Below, in pieces: positions 28,309-37,213 of a DNA stretch of 64,000 bases. The stretch comes from Duganella sp. OV510 (lineage in GTDB: Bacteria > Pseudomonadota > Gammaproteobacteria > Burkholderiales > Burkholderiaceae_D). Both the position numbers and the translations under genes were made by a program. The notes under the pieces were generated by a model that worked only from the letters and a program-made list of their open reading frames with translations, searched no databases and was not told where the DNA came from. Where the stretch lies: positions 328,458-392,457 of the forward strand of contig NZ_FNEQ01000007.1 of the NCBI RefSeq assembly GCF_900100205.1. Reading direction: 5' to 3'. Each line of letters starts with the position of its first letter. The first letter of the stretch is position 1.

Positions 28309-29639
28309 CGTGCCGGCTCCTTGGGTTTGTTGGCGGCAGCCGGCGCCTGCGCGGCAGGCACGGTGGCGGCAGGCGCTGCGTTCGTGGCCGCAGGCTTGAC
28401 GCCTGCGCCGGCAGCGGCCTGGGTGGCCGGAGTGGTAGCGCCCGCAGTCGGCTTGACACCGGCAGCAGCGGGCTGCGTGGCCGGAGTGGTAGCGCCGGCA
28501 GTTGGCTTGGCGCCGGCAGCAGCGGGCTGCGTGGCAGGCGGCACGGCTGCGGCGGCCGGCGTGGCGCCCGCTGCAGCGGCGTCGGTGGCTGCCGGCTTGG
28601 GCGCCGGTGGTGGCGGCAGGACCGGGATCAGGCCGGGCGTGCCGTTGGCGGCTGGCGTGGCGGCAGCCGGCGCGGCGCCGCTCGTCGTGGCGGCAGGCTG
28701 GCCTTCGCCCTCCTTCGGCACATCCTTGACCGGCGCCATCTTGTTATTGCCCTTGCGTGGCGCGCGCAGCTCCTCGGCCGGCGGACGCGGTGGCATCTCC
28801 GGCGTCGACATCAGTATCAGCAATTGCGTATTATTGGCGATGCCGGCCAGCGGCTGGCAGATCACGCCGCCGAACGAACCGCCGGCACTGTTCTCCACCT
28901 GCGTCACGCGCGCCACCGCCAGGCCGGCCGGATACACGCCATCCAGACCGGAAGTCACGACAATATCGCCCACCTGGATATCCGCATTCGGCGCGGTAAA
29001 GCGCAGCTCCAGATTGCCCGACTTGCCACGCCCATAGGCCACGCTGCGCAAGCCATTGCGCAGCAGCTGCACGGGGATCGCCTGCTCCTTGTCGGACAGC
29101 AGCGTCACCTCGGAAGTAAACGGGAACACGCGGGTGACCTGGCCGACCACGCCCTGGTTATCGATCACCGGCAGGCCCAGTGCCACGTCATTGCGGCTGC
29201 CGCGGTCAAGAATGATCTTGCGGCTGTTGACGTCACGCGCGTCGTATAGCACCTCGGCCAGCATCGACTTGACCGGCACCTGCTGGCGCGCGTCCAGCAG
29301 GCGGCGCAGCTGGGCGTTTTCCGCTGCCTGCAATTGCGCCAGCTGCAAAGCCTGCGAATTGAGAATCTGCTGTCGCTTCATCTCGTTCACCTGCTTTTCC
29401 ATCGACGACAACGTAGAGAAATAATCACCGACGCCGTAGATGGCGTCGCGCGGCAGCAGGGCCGCCATTTGCAACGGATACAGCACGGTGCCGGCCACCT
29501 GGCGGATCGTGGCCAGGCTGCGCATATGCGAGTCGACCAGCAGCAGTGCAATCGAGATGCACGCAAACACCATCACCTTGACCCGGGCCGAAGCGCCTTG
29601 CTTGAAAAGTGGCGGAGGACTGTATTCCATGACTTCCAA
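28305..29639 (-). CDS. mreC: Rod shape-determining protein MreC with long Ala/Pro-rich tail
   Basis: A 444-residue protein: membrane anchor (about 20-40), coiled coil (about 65-110), and the MreC beta-domain pair (about 120-275, EVLYDARDVNSRKIILDRGS, PVIDNQGVVGQVTRV, VVTSGLDGVYPAGLAVARV). The last ~170 residues are low-complexity Ala/Pro/Thr, partly built from an 18-residue tandem repeat, and make it longer than the common ~300-370 residues. MreC organises PBP2 and RodA in the periplasm. mreB lies upstream across an 85-base gap with a strong hairpin. Confidence 0.94.
   Translation of the reverse strand: MEVMEYSPPPLFKQGASARVKVMVFACISIALLLVDSHMRSLATIRQVAGTVLYPLQMAALLPRDAIYGVGDYFSTLSSMEKQVNEMKRQQILNSQALQLAQLQAAENAQLRRLLDARQQVPVKSMLAEVLYDARDVNSRKIILDRGSRNDVALGLPVIDNQGVVGQVTRVFPFTSEVTLLSDKEQAIPVQLLRNGLRSVAYGRGKSGNLELRFTAPNADIQVGDIVVTSGLDGVYPAGLAVARVTQVENSAGGSFGGVICQPLAGIANNTQLLILMSTPEMPPRPPAEELRAPRKGNNKMAPVKDVPKEGEGQPAATTSGAAPAAATPAANGTPGLIPVLPPPPAPKPAATDAAAAGATPAAAAVPPATQPAAAGAKPTAGATTPATQPAAAGVKPTAGATTPATQAAAGAGVKPAATNAAPAATVPAAQAPAAANKPKEPAR
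28393..28557 (-). repeat. 54/57-base tandem repeat in the mreC 3' end
   Basis: Units begin at 28393 (57 bases), 28450 (54 bases) and 28504 (incomplete match) and encode variants of AAAGVKPTAGATTPATQP. The unit is in frame, so copy-number change would alter only the length of the periplasmic tail. Confidence 0.85.
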
Positions 29640-29686
29640 ATAATCCGGCGCTCGCGCGCCAACGAGACTGTCAACTCACCCAAATG

Positions 29687-29720
29687 AACCGGGGCCGCTG
29701 TTTGGCGGCCCCGGTTTTGT
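29687..29720 (-). terminator. Strong hairpin between mreB and mreC, possible attenuator or terminator
   Basis: A perfect 12-base-pair GC-rich stem (29687-29698 with 29705-29716) and a six-base loop start nine bases after the mreB stop. On the minus strand it is followed only by CATTTG, so the U-tract is poor; the T-run is on the plus strand. It could partly end mreB transcripts or protect the mreB 3' end. Confidence 0.6.
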
Positions 29721-29724
29721 CAGA

Positions 29725-30768
29725 TCACTCGTAGGAGAAGATCGAGCCCAGTTGATCCATGCGCTCCAGCGCCATGCCCGAACCGCGCACCACGCAGGTC
29801 AGTGGATCTTCGGCCACCAGCACCGGCAGGCCGGTTTCTTCCATCAGCAGGCGGTCCAGGTCGCGCAGCAGCGCGCCACCACCGGTCAGCATCATGCCTT
29901 TTTCGGCGATGTCGGCACCCAGTTCCGGCGGCGTCTGCTCCAGCGCGTTCTTGACGGCGGAGACAATATTGTTCAGCGGGTCGGTCAGCGCTTCCAGGAT
30001 CTCGTTGGACGAGATGGTGAACGAACGCGGGATACCTTCCGACAGGTTGCGGCCCTTGACTTCCATCTCCTTGACTTCGGAGCCTGGGAAGGCCGAACCG
30101 ATGGCCTTCTTGATCGCCTCGGCGGTCTGCTCGCCGATCAGCATGCCGTAGTTGCGGCGGATGTAGTTGACGATGGCTTCATCGAACTTGTCGCCGCCAA
30201 CGCGCACCGAACCCTTGTACACCATGCCGCCCAGCGAGATGATGCCCACTTCGGTGGTGCCGCCGCCGATGTCGACCACCATCGAGCCGGTCGCATCCGA
30301 CACTGGCAGGCCGGCGCCGATTGCTGCCGCCATTGGCTCTTCGATCAGGTACACCTGCGAAGCGCCGGCGCCCAGCGCCGATTCGCGGATCGCGCGGCGT
30401 TCCACCTGGGTCGAGCCACACGGCACGCAGATGATGATGCGCGGCGAAGGACGGAAGAATTTGGAGTCGTGCACCATGCGGATGAACTGCTTCAGCATCT
30501 GTTCGGTGACGGTGAAGTCGGCGATCACGCCGTCCTTCATCGGGCGGATCGCCTCGATATTGCCAGGCACCTTGCCCAGCATCTGTTTTGCTTCTTTACC
30601 GACAGCTTGAATGGTCTTCTTGCCATTCGGGCCGCCTTCCTGGCGAATCGCCACGACCGAAGGTTCATCCAGAACGATGCCTTGGCCGCGAACGTAGATC
30701 AGGGTGTTGGCCGTGCCCAAGTCAATGGCCAGGTCGGAGGAAATGTAACGACGTAAAAAACCAAACAT
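29725..30768 (-). CDS. mreB: Rod shape-determining protein MreB (bacterial actin)
   Basis: A 347-residue actin homologue, the same length as E. coli MreB. MFGFLRRYISSDLAIDLGTANT contains the first phosphate loop; VDIGGGTTEVGIISLGG is the second; the adenosine motif (MLTGGGALLRDLDRLL) and an amphipathic N-terminus for membrane binding are present. ATG 30768 is chosen over 30792 because MFGFL is the conserved N-terminus. First gene of the mreBCD-mrdA-rodA cluster, divergent from gatC across a 257-base region. Confidence 0.97.
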   Translation of the reverse strand: MFGFLRRYISSDLAIDLGTANTLIYVRGQGIVLDEPSVVAIRQEGGPNGKKTIQAVGKEAKQMLGKVPGNIEAIRPMKDGVIADFTVTEQMLKQFIRMVHDSKFFRPSPRIIICVPCGSTQVERRAIRESALGAGASQVYLIEEPMAAAIGAGLPVSDATGSMVVDIGGGTTEVGIISLGGMVYKGSVRVGGDKFDEAIVNYIRRNYGMLIGEQTAEAIKKAIGSAFPGSEVKEMEVKGRNLSEGIPRSFTISSNEILEALTDPLNNIVSAVKNALEQTPPELGADIAEKGMMLTGGGALLRDLDRLLMEETGLPVLVAEDPLTCVVRGSGMALERMDQLGSIFSYE

Positions 30769-31025
30769 TAAAGTGTCCTGTGGCGCTACCAATGTGCGCG
30801 TAAACCGTTGAGTAAAAAATTCTGTCCGAAATGCGGCGGCAGCAATGATTCAGCGCCGACAACGCATCAACCCGCCATTCTACCTTATAATTTGACTGCG
30901 ATTTACCGAAAATCCACGCAAAAGTGTGGTGCCTGAGACCGCGATTTAGGCGGCATTCGTCGGCAGATACCGACGGATAGGCAGAATTTCAAGTTTTTTA
31001 TCAATATCACAACTAACCTCGCGCC

Positions 31026-31328
31026 ATGTCCCTGACCATAACCGACGTAACCCGCATTGCCAAACTGGCCCAACTTGAGATGAGCGAGCAGCAAAGCGCC
31101 ACCGCGCTGGAGCAGCTGAACGGCATTTTCGCGCTGGCCGAGCAGATGCAAGCGGTCGACACCGACGGCGTCGCCCCGCTGAGCCATCCGCTGGCGGCGC
31201 ACATGAACAACATCGCCCTGCGCCTGCGCGAAGACGTGGCCGCTGAACCGAATCGCCGCGACGACTATCAAGCCGTGGCACCGAAGACCCAGGACGGCCT
31301 GTACCTGGTGCCCAAGGTGATCGAATAA
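31026..31328 (+). CDS. gatC: Asp-tRNA(Asn)/Glu-tRNA(Gln) amidotransferase subunit C
   Basis: A 100-residue protein, MSLTITDVTRIAKLAQLEM..., with DGVAPLSHPL and LREDVAAEP, the standard GatC landmarks. It wraps around GatA and stabilises the GatCAB complex, which amidates mischarged Glu-tRNA(Gln) or Asp-tRNA(Asn). It is followed by gatA after 67 bases. The divergent region with mreB upstream must hold its promoter, but I see only a lone TATAAT (30886-30891) without a good -35. Confidence 0.95.
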   Translation: MSLTITDVTRIAKLAQLEMSEQQSATALEQLNGIFALAEQMQAVDTDGVAPLSHPLAAHMNNIALRLREDVAAEPNRRDDYQAVAPKTQDGLYLVPKVIE

Positions 31329-31395
31329 GGTGATCGCGTCACCGGCGCGCCGCGCCCTGCCACCTTTACCGATCACGCATCTGAATTGAAACGCC

Positions 31396-32868
31396 ATGCA
31401 CACCAAAACCATTAAAGAGCTGTCCGCCCTCCTGCAAAGCAAAGCGATCACCGCCACCGAACTGGCGACCCAGTTCCTCGACCGCATCGAGCAAAGCGAC
31501 CTGAACGCCTTCCTGCACGTCGACCGCGCACTGACCTTGGCGCAAGCCGCCGCCGCCGACGCGCGCATCGCTGCCGGCACCGCCACGCCGCTGACCGGCG
31601 TGCCGATCGCCCACAAGGACATCTTCGTCACCAAGGGCTGGCGCTCGACCGCCGGCTCGAAAATGCTGGCCAACTACGTCAGCCCATTCGACGCCACCGT
31701 GGTCGAGAAGTTCCAGCAAGCCGGCATGGTCACGCTGGGCAAGCTGAATTGCGACGAATTCGCCATGGGCTCGGCCAATGAAAACTCGGCCTTCGGCGCG
31801 GTGAAGAATCCTTGGGATAAAAGCGCCGTGCCTGGCGGTTCGTCCGGTGGTTCGGCCGCCGCCGTGGCCGCGCGCCTGGCGCCTGCCGCCACCGGCACCG
31901 ACACCGGCGGCTCGATCCGCCAGCCAGCCTCGTTCTGCGGCATCACCGGCATCAAGCCAACCTACGGCCGCGTGTCGCGCTTCGGCATGATCGCGTTCGC
32001 CTCGTCGCTGGACCAGGGCGGCCCGATGGCGCAAACCGCCGAAGACTGCGCACTGCTGCTGAACGCCATGGCCGGCTTCGACGAGCGCGACTCGACCTCG
32101 CTGACGCCGGAACTGGGCGGCGTCGACGAAGACTACACCCGCGAGCTGGGCCAGCCGCTGACCGGCCTGCGCATCGGCGTGCCGAAGGAATACTTCGGCG
32201 AAGGCCTGTCGAAAGACGTGGAAGACGCGGTGCGCGCTGCGCTGGCCAAGTACGTCGAACTGGGCGCGACGCTGGTCGACATCTCGCTGCCGAACACCAA
32301 GCTGTCGATTCCTGCCTACTACATGATCGCACCGGCCGAAGCCTCGTCCAACCTGTCGCGTTTTGACGGCGTGCGTTACGGCTTCCGCGCCGAAGGCTAC
32401 AAGGACCTGCAGGACATGTACCGCAAGACCCGCGACCAGGGCTTCGGCAACGAAGTCAAACGCCGCATCATGGTTGGCACCTATGTGCTGTGCCATGGCT
32501 ACTACGACGCCTACTACCTGAAGGCGCAGAAGATCCGCCGCCTGATCGCACAGGATTTCGAAAAAGTGCTGAACGGCCCGGACGCCGTATGCGACGTCAT
32601 CATGGGCCCGGTGGCGCCCACCGTGGCGTGGGACCTGGGCGACAAATCGGATGATCCGGTGGCCGCCTACCTGGCAGATATCTACACGCTGTCGACCAGC
32701 CTGGCCGGCTTGCCTGGCATGTCGATCCCGGTCGGCTTCGGCGCGAAAGACCGCCCGGTCGGCCTGCAGATTATCGGCAAGCATTTTGGCGAAGCAAAGC
32801 TGCTGAACGTCGCTCACGCTTATCAACAGGCGACCGACTGGCACACCCGCGCTCCGGCCGGCATCTAA
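31396..32868 (+). CDS. gatA: Asp-tRNA(Asn)/Glu-tRNA(Gln) amidotransferase subunit A
   Basis: A 490-residue amidase-signature enzyme that releases ammonia from glutamine for tRNA amidation. The catalytic triad is visible: Lys 74 in PIAHKDIF, cis-Ser 149 in PGGSSGGSA, and nucleophile Ser 173 in TGTDTGGSIRQPASF. Normal length. It lies between gatC and gatB on one transcript. Confidence 0.97.
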   Translation: MHTKTIKELSALLQSKAITATELATQFLDRIEQSDLNAFLHVDRALTLAQAAAADARIAAGTATPLTGVPIAHKDIFVTKGWRSTAGSKMLANYVSPFDATVVEKFQQAGMVTLGKLNCDEFAMGSANENSAFGAVKNPWDKSAVPGGSSGGSAAAVAARLAPAATGTDTGGSIRQPASFCGITGIKPTYGRVSRFGMIAFASSLDQGGPMAQTAEDCALLLNAMAGFDERDSTSLTPELGGVDEDYTRELGQPLTGLRIGVPKEYFGEGLSKDVEDAVRAALAKYVELGATLVDISLPNTKLSIPAYYMIAPAEASSNLSRFDGVRYGFRAEGYKDLQDMYRKTRDQGFGNEVKRRIMVGTYVLCHGYYDAYYLKAQKIRRLIAQDFEKVLNGPDAVCDVIMGPVAPTVAWDLGDKSDDPVAAYLADIYTLSTSLAGLPGMSIPVGFGAKDRPVGLQIIGKHFGEAKLLNVAHAYQQATDWHTRAPAGI

Positions 32869-32891
32869 GAATCAAACCAAGCGAGAATAAT

Positions 32892-34352
32892 ATGGAATGG
32901 GAAGTCGTCATCGGTATTGAGAACCACGTACAGCTCACTACCGCATCTAAAATCTTCAGCGGCTCGCCGACCACCTTCGGCGCCGAAGCCAACACGCAAG
33001 CCAGCCCGGTTGACCTGGCGCTGCCTGGCGTGCTGCCGGTCATGAACAAGCAGGCGGTGGATCGCGCGATCCGCTTTGGCCTGGCCGTTGGCGCGAAAAT
33101 CGCGCCGGCCTCGATCTTCGCCCGCAAAAACTACTTCTATCCTGACCTGCCGAAGGGCTACCAGATCAGCCAGTTCGAAGATCCGGTGGTGCTGGGCGGC
33201 GCCGTGTCGTTCGGCTACGAGAAGGATGGCGAATTCGTCACCAAGACCGTCAACCTGACCCGCGCCCACCTGGAAGAAGACGCCGGCAAATCGCTGCACG
33301 AAGACTATGCCGGCATGTCCGGCATTGACCTGAACCGCGCCGGCACGCCGCTGCTGGAAATCGTCTCCGAGCCGGAGCTGCGCAGCGCCGCTGAAGCCGT
33401 CGCCTACTGCAAGGCCTTGCACTCGCTGGTGATGTGGCTGGGCGTCTGCGACGGCAATATGCAGGAAGGCTCGTTCCGTTGCGACATCAACGTCTCGGTA
33501 CGTCCAAAAGGCCAGACGGAATACGGCACCCGCTGCGAGATCAAGAACCTGAACTCGTTCCGCTTCATCGAAGAAGCGGTGCACGTTGAAGTGCGCCGCC
33601 AGATCGAACTGATCGAGGACGGCGGCAAAGTGGTGCAGGCGACCCGTCTGTACGATCCGGATCGCAAAGAGACGCGCGAAATGCGCAGCAAGGAAGACGC
33701 GCAGGACTACCGCTACTTCCCTGATCCAGATCTGCCGCCGCTGGTCATCTCCAACGCATGGATCGAGCAGGTCAAAGGCGCGATGCCGGAACTGCCGGCG
33801 GCCATGCGCGCACGCTTCGTCAATGAATATGCGCTGCCGGACTATGACTCGCTGGTGCTGACCCAGTCGAAAGCCATGGCAAACTACTTTGTCGCCGTGG
33901 TGGATGCCGCCGGCAAGGAAAACGCCAAGGCCGCCGCCAACTGGCTGATGGGCGACGTGTCGTCGACGCTGAACCGCGAAGGCGTGGACATCGCCGACGC
34001 CCCGGTTAAACCGGCGCAACTGGCGCTGATGCTGAAGCGTATCGCCGACAGCACCATCAACAACAAGACCGCCAAGGAACTGTTCGGCGACATGTGGGCA
34101 GCCAGGTCGGAGGACGACAATCTGGTCGACGCGCTGATCGAATCGAAAGGCCTGAAGCAGATCTCCGACACCGGCGCACTGGAAGCCATCGTCAACGAGG
34201 TGATTGCCAACAACGAGAAATCAGTTGAGCAGTACCGCGCGGGCAAGGAAGCGGCGATCAACGCGCTGATCGGCCAGGCGATGAAAGCCTCGCGCGGCAA
34301 GGCCAACCCGGCGCAGCTCACCGAGCTGCTGAAGGCCAAGCTGGCCGGCTAA
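32892..34352 (+). CDS. gatB: Asp-tRNA(Asn)/Glu-tRNA(Gln) amidotransferase subunit B
   Basis: A 486-residue subunit that phosphorylates the mischarged aminoacyl-tRNA and transfers ammonia. It shows WEVVIGIENHVQL, YPDLPKGYQISQ, NRAGTPLLEIVSEPE, CDINVSVRPKGQ and DYRYFPDPDLPP, then the C-terminal YqeY-like tail domain (about 340-486). It is last in the operon and ends six bases before a clear terminator hairpin. Confidence 0.97.
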   Translation: MEWEVVIGIENHVQLTTASKIFSGSPTTFGAEANTQASPVDLALPGVLPVMNKQAVDRAIRFGLAVGAKIAPASIFARKNYFYPDLPKGYQISQFEDPVVLGGAVSFGYEKDGEFVTKTVNLTRAHLEEDAGKSLHEDYAGMSGIDLNRAGTPLLEIVSEPELRSAAEAVAYCKALHSLVMWLGVCDGNMQEGSFRCDINVSVRPKGQTEYGTRCEIKNLNSFRFIEEAVHVEVRRQIELIEDGGKVVQATRLYDPDRKETREMRSKEDAQDYRYFPDPDLPPLVISNAWIEQVKGAMPELPAAMRARFVNEYALPDYDSLVLTQSKAMANYFVAVVDAAGKENAKAAANWLMGDVSSTLNREGVDIADAPVKPAQLALMLKRIADSTINNKTAKELFGDMWAARSEDDNLVDALIESKGLKQISDTGALEAIVNEVIANNEKSVEQYRAGKEAAINALIGQAMKASRGKANPAQLTELLKAKLAG

Positions 34353-34358
34353 AACCCG

Positions 34359-34381
34359 AAGGGCGCTACGGCGTCCTTTTT
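34359..34381 (+). terminator. Intrinsic terminator of gatCAB
   Basis: An eight-base-pair stem (34359-34366 with 34371-34378, one G-T pair), a TACG tetraloop and a T5 run, starting six bases after the gatB stop. Confidence 0.85.
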
Positions 34382-34399
34382 CATACAGGGCACCCAGCG

Positions 34400-35479
34400 A
34401 TGACACGCGCTCCGGGAATTGATCTGCTGCGCGCGCTGGCCATCGTCGCGGTGATGCTGTACCACGTCAGCAGCCATGGCATTCCCATGCCGGCGCTGGT
34501 GGAACATGGCTGGATGGGCGTGGACCTGTTCTTTGTGCTCAGCGGCTATCTGATCGGCTGGCAGCTGCTGCGCGCCTACGCGCAGGGCGAGGAACCGCAA
34601 TGGCGCGGCTTCATGCTCAGCCGCGCGCTGCGCATCCTGCCCGCCTATTACGCGGTCCTGGCGCTGTATGTGCTGCTGCCATCGACCGAAGGCGGCGCGC
34701 TTCAACCACTGTGGAAGTACCTCACCTTCACGCTCAATCTCGCGCCGGACTGGCGGCAAGGAGCCGCGTACTCCCACGCGTGGTCGCTCTGCGTTGAAGA
34801 ACATTTCTACCTGCTGTTTCCCTTGTTCGCCTGGCTACTGGCGCGCCGCCTCACGATGTACCGCGCCATCGCACTGGTCCTCGGCCTGATTGCCGGCGGC
34901 ATGCTGTTGCGCGGCTGGCTGTGGCACACGCAAGTCGTGCCGCACCTCGATGATGCCGGCGAGGCGATGCATGCCTTCATCAGCCTGATCTACAACCCGA
35001 CCTACGCGCGCCTGGACGGCCTGCTGATGGGCGTGAGCCTGGCCGCGTGCCGTGCCTTCCGCCCGGCGTGGTGGGACGCACTGCTGCGCCATGGCCGCAT
35101 TCTGCTGGCAGCCGGCGCTGTCGTCATGGCCGCCTGCTCGCAGATGAAACTCGACAGCGCGGTCGGCGCGACCATCCTGTTTCCGCTGATCGCCCTAGGC
35201 TGCACGCTGCTGCTGGCTGGCGCCATCAGCCCCGCCACCTGGATCGGTCGCCGCCCCCTGCCCGGCGCCAGGCCGATGGCGATACTGGCATTCAGCCTCT
35301 ATCTGACGCACAAACAAATCTACGCCTGGCTGGACGCCCTGCTGCCCGAACTCGGCCAGCAAGCGCCATTGCTGTCCTTCGCTGTCTACACCACAGCATC
35401 CCTGGCCGCCGCCGCCCTGCTCCACCTAGCAATCGAACGCCCCGGCTTGCGCGTGCGGCGCGCCCTAACCGGCCATTGA
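34400..35479 (+). CDS. Membrane acyltransferase, family 3 (OafA/YrhL-like)
   Basis: A 359-residue protein with about ten membrane segments. The N-terminus APGIDLLRALAIVAVMLYHVSSHG carries the Arg and His typical of acyltransferase-3 proteins, followed by WMGVDLFFVLSGYLIG and a FMLSRALRILPAYY segment; NLAPDWR and SLCVEEHFYLLFP are further family marks. Members move acyl groups across the inner membrane onto surface glycans or lipids. There are no glycan genes nearby, so the acceptor is unknown. The stop is followed by the blaI-type gene. Confidence 0.9.
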   Translation: MTRAPGIDLLRALAIVAVMLYHVSSHGIPMPALVEHGWMGVDLFFVLSGYLIGWQLLRAYAQGEEPQWRGFMLSRALRILPAYYAVLALYVLLPSTEGGALQPLWKYLTFTLNLAPDWRQGAAYSHAWSLCVEEHFYLLFPLFAWLLARRLTMYRAIALVLGLIAGGMLLRGWLWHTQVVPHLDDAGEAMHAFISLIYNPTYARLDGLLMGVSLAACRAFRPAWWDALLRHGRILLAAGAVVMAACSQMKLDSAVGATILFPLIALGCTLLLAGAISPATWIGRRPLPGARPMAILAFSLYLTHKQIYAWLDALLPELGQQAPLLSFAVYTTASLAAAALLHLAIERPGLRVRRALTGH

Positions 35480-35534
35480 TCCGGCAAGTGCCGACTGCAT
35501 CACCACTTTCCAACATCCAGTATACATTTTTGTC

Positions 35535-35545
35535 TAGAAGGTCTA
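35535..35545. promoter_or_regulatory. Possible operator upstream of the BlaI-type repressor
   Basis: The short inverted repeat TAGA-AGG-TCTA lies 37 bases before the repressor start, in an AT-richer patch (35519-35560). BlaI/MecI proteins bind short dyads over their own promoter; the match to known operators is weak. Confidence 0.3.
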
Positions 35546-35581
35546 CGCTAGAGTTTTCGCAACGAGTGGGCAGGAGGTGTC

Positions 35582-35953
35582 GTGAGCATTCCCAAACCTA
35601 CAGCCGGGGAACTGGAGCTGCTGCAAACGCTGTGGCCACTGGGCGCAGCCACGGCCAAGCAGGTGCACGAGGCCATGTTGGCCGACAAGCCGGACCTCGC
35701 CTACGGCACTGTGCTGCGGCTGATGCAGATCATGCACACCAAGGGCATTCTCACGCGCAACGAAAGCCAGCGCTCGCATATCTACGCTCCGGCACAGGCG
35801 CAGGACACGCTGCAAAATAGCCTGCTGAAAGACCTGATGCAGAAAGCATTCGCCGGCTCGGCCAAGGCGCTGGTGCTGGCCGCGCTGCGCACCGGCATCT
35901 CCAGGAAGGAACGCGCTGAAATCGAGCGGCTGCTGAGGGAGGACAAAAAATGA
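35582..35953 (+). CDS. BlaI/MecI/CopY family transcriptional repressor
   Basis: A 123-residue winged-helix repressor: GELELLQTLWPLGAATAKQVHEAM, LAYGTVLRLMQIMHTKGILTR and a C-terminal dimerisation helix (RTGISRKERAEIERLLRED). The GTG start at 35582 is supported by AGGAGGTG just before it. Family members repress an adjacent membrane-peptidase sensor and its targets and are inactivated by cleavage. It overlaps the M56 peptidase gene by four bases (ATGA), the classic blaI-blaR pairing. Confidence 0.92.
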   Translation: MSIPKPTAGELELLQTLWPLGAATAKQVHEAMLADKPDLAYGTVLRLMQIMHTKGILTRNESQRSHIYAPAQAQDTLQNSLLKDLMQKAFAGSAKALVLAALRTGISRKERAEIERLLREDKK

Positions 35954-37209
35954 GTGCCTTCACTTTCGCCTTTGGCATGACGTTGATGCACTTCCTTTGG
36001 CAAGGCCTGCTGATCGGCTGCGCCACCGCCGTCGTCCTCACGCTGCTGCGCAACAGCCGCGCCGAATACCGCTACCTGGCCGCCTGCTGCGCGTTGCTGG
36101 CTTGTCTTTGCTGGCCAGCGCTGGAACTGTGGCAACGCCTCACCGGCGATGGTGCGACCAGCAGCGCCAGCATCCACGGCTTCCAGCTAGGCATCTACGG
36201 CTTCGGCCCGGAACAAGGCTGGTTCAACCTGCGCGATTCGCTGCGCAGCATTGTCAGCCTGTGGGCGCTGTGCGCCGCCGTGCTGGCGCTGCGCATGCTG
36301 GCAGGACTACGATGGATAGCGCGCATCAGCCGTCAGCGCGACACGCATCCCCACCAGCAGCGCTGGGAAGCCGAACTTGCGCGGCTGGCGCAAGCCTTCG
36401 GTATCGCACGCGCGGTGCGTCTGCGCGTGACCGCCACGCTGGCCAGCCCTGTCACCGCCGGCTGGTGGCGCCCGGTGGTGGTGATGCCGGCAGCGCTGCT
36501 GACCGGCATGCAGCCGGACCTGCTGCACGCCCTGCTGGCGCACGAAATGGCGCATATCAAGCGCCATGATTACCTGGTCAACCTGCTGCAAAATCTGATC
36601 GAAACGCTGCTGTTCTACCATCCTGCCGTGTGGTGGATCTCGCGCCGCATCCGCGTCGAGCGTGAACTGATCGCCGACCGTCTCGCCGCGCAGCACCTGG
36701 GTGAACCGCGCCGCCTGGCGCTCGCACTCTCGGAACTGGAAAAGCTGCGCTTCAGCGGCCAGCAACTGGCGCTGGCAGCCAATGGCGGACATTTGCTGCT
36801 GCGCATCCAGCACCTGCTGCGTCCAAGCCCGCAATCACTGAACTGGAAAGCCGCCCTTGCCATGCTGGCGGTTGCCACCGTCTGCCTGTCAATCTACGCG
36901 CAAGCCACCGCCGCCGATAAACGCACCACGGTCACCAGAGCGGCAGTCATCGACTTCAACACCTGCACCAAGCCGGCATGGCCGCAAGGCGCCATTGCCG
37001 CCAACCGCACCGGCCGCGTGCAGTTGGCGTTCCAAGTGGGTGAAGACGGCCGGGTCAACAACTCCAGGATCGAGCGCACCAGCGGTCATGCGGACCTGGA
37101 CGAAGCTGCCCGCAGCGGCATCGGCAAATGCCAGTTCAAACCCGCCACCAAGGCCGGCAAGCCCTTCGCCACCTGGCAGAAAGTGCAATACGTATGGACG
37201 CTGGAATAG
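35950..37209 (+). CDS. M56 family metallopeptidase with TonB-like C-terminal domain
   Basis: A 419-residue membrane protein. Helices at about 8-30, 43-58, 100-120 and 305-322; zinc motif HEMAH (His 198, Glu 199, His 202) followed by IKRHDYLVNLLQNL and ERELIADRLAAQHL, as in BlaR1/MecR1. Where BlaR1 has a penicillin-binding sensor, this protein has a ~90-residue periplasmic C-terminus (about 330-419) with GRVQLAFQVGEDGRVNNSRIERTSGHADLDEAA, the TonB C-terminal fold. It probably senses an envelope signal and cuts the coupled BlaI-type repressor; the signal is unknown. Confidence 0.88.
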   Translation: MSAFTFAFGMTLMHFLWQGLLIGCATAVVLTLLRNSRAEYRYLAACCALLACLCWPALELWQRLTGDGATSSASIHGFQLGIYGFGPEQGWFNLRDSLRSIVSLWALCAAVLALRMLAGLRWIARISRQRDTHPHQQRWEAELARLAQAFGIARAVRLRVTATLASPVTAGWWRPVVVMPAALLTGMQPDLLHALLAHEMAHIKRHDYLVNLLQNLIETLLFYHPAVWWISRRIRVERELIADRLAAQHLGEPRRLALALSELEKLRFSGQQLALAANGGHLLLRIQHLLRPSPQSLNWKAALAMLAVATVCLSIYAQATAADKRTTVTRAAVIDFNTCTKPAWPQGAIAANRTGRVQLAFQVGEDGRVNNSRIERTSGHADLDEAARSGIGKCQFKPATKAGKPFATWQKVQYVWTLE

Positions 37210-37213
37210 GTGC

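Noticed and set aside
28393..28557. CRISPR-like array
   Set aside because: The repeats are in-frame, adjacent and have no spacers; they encode the MreC tail.
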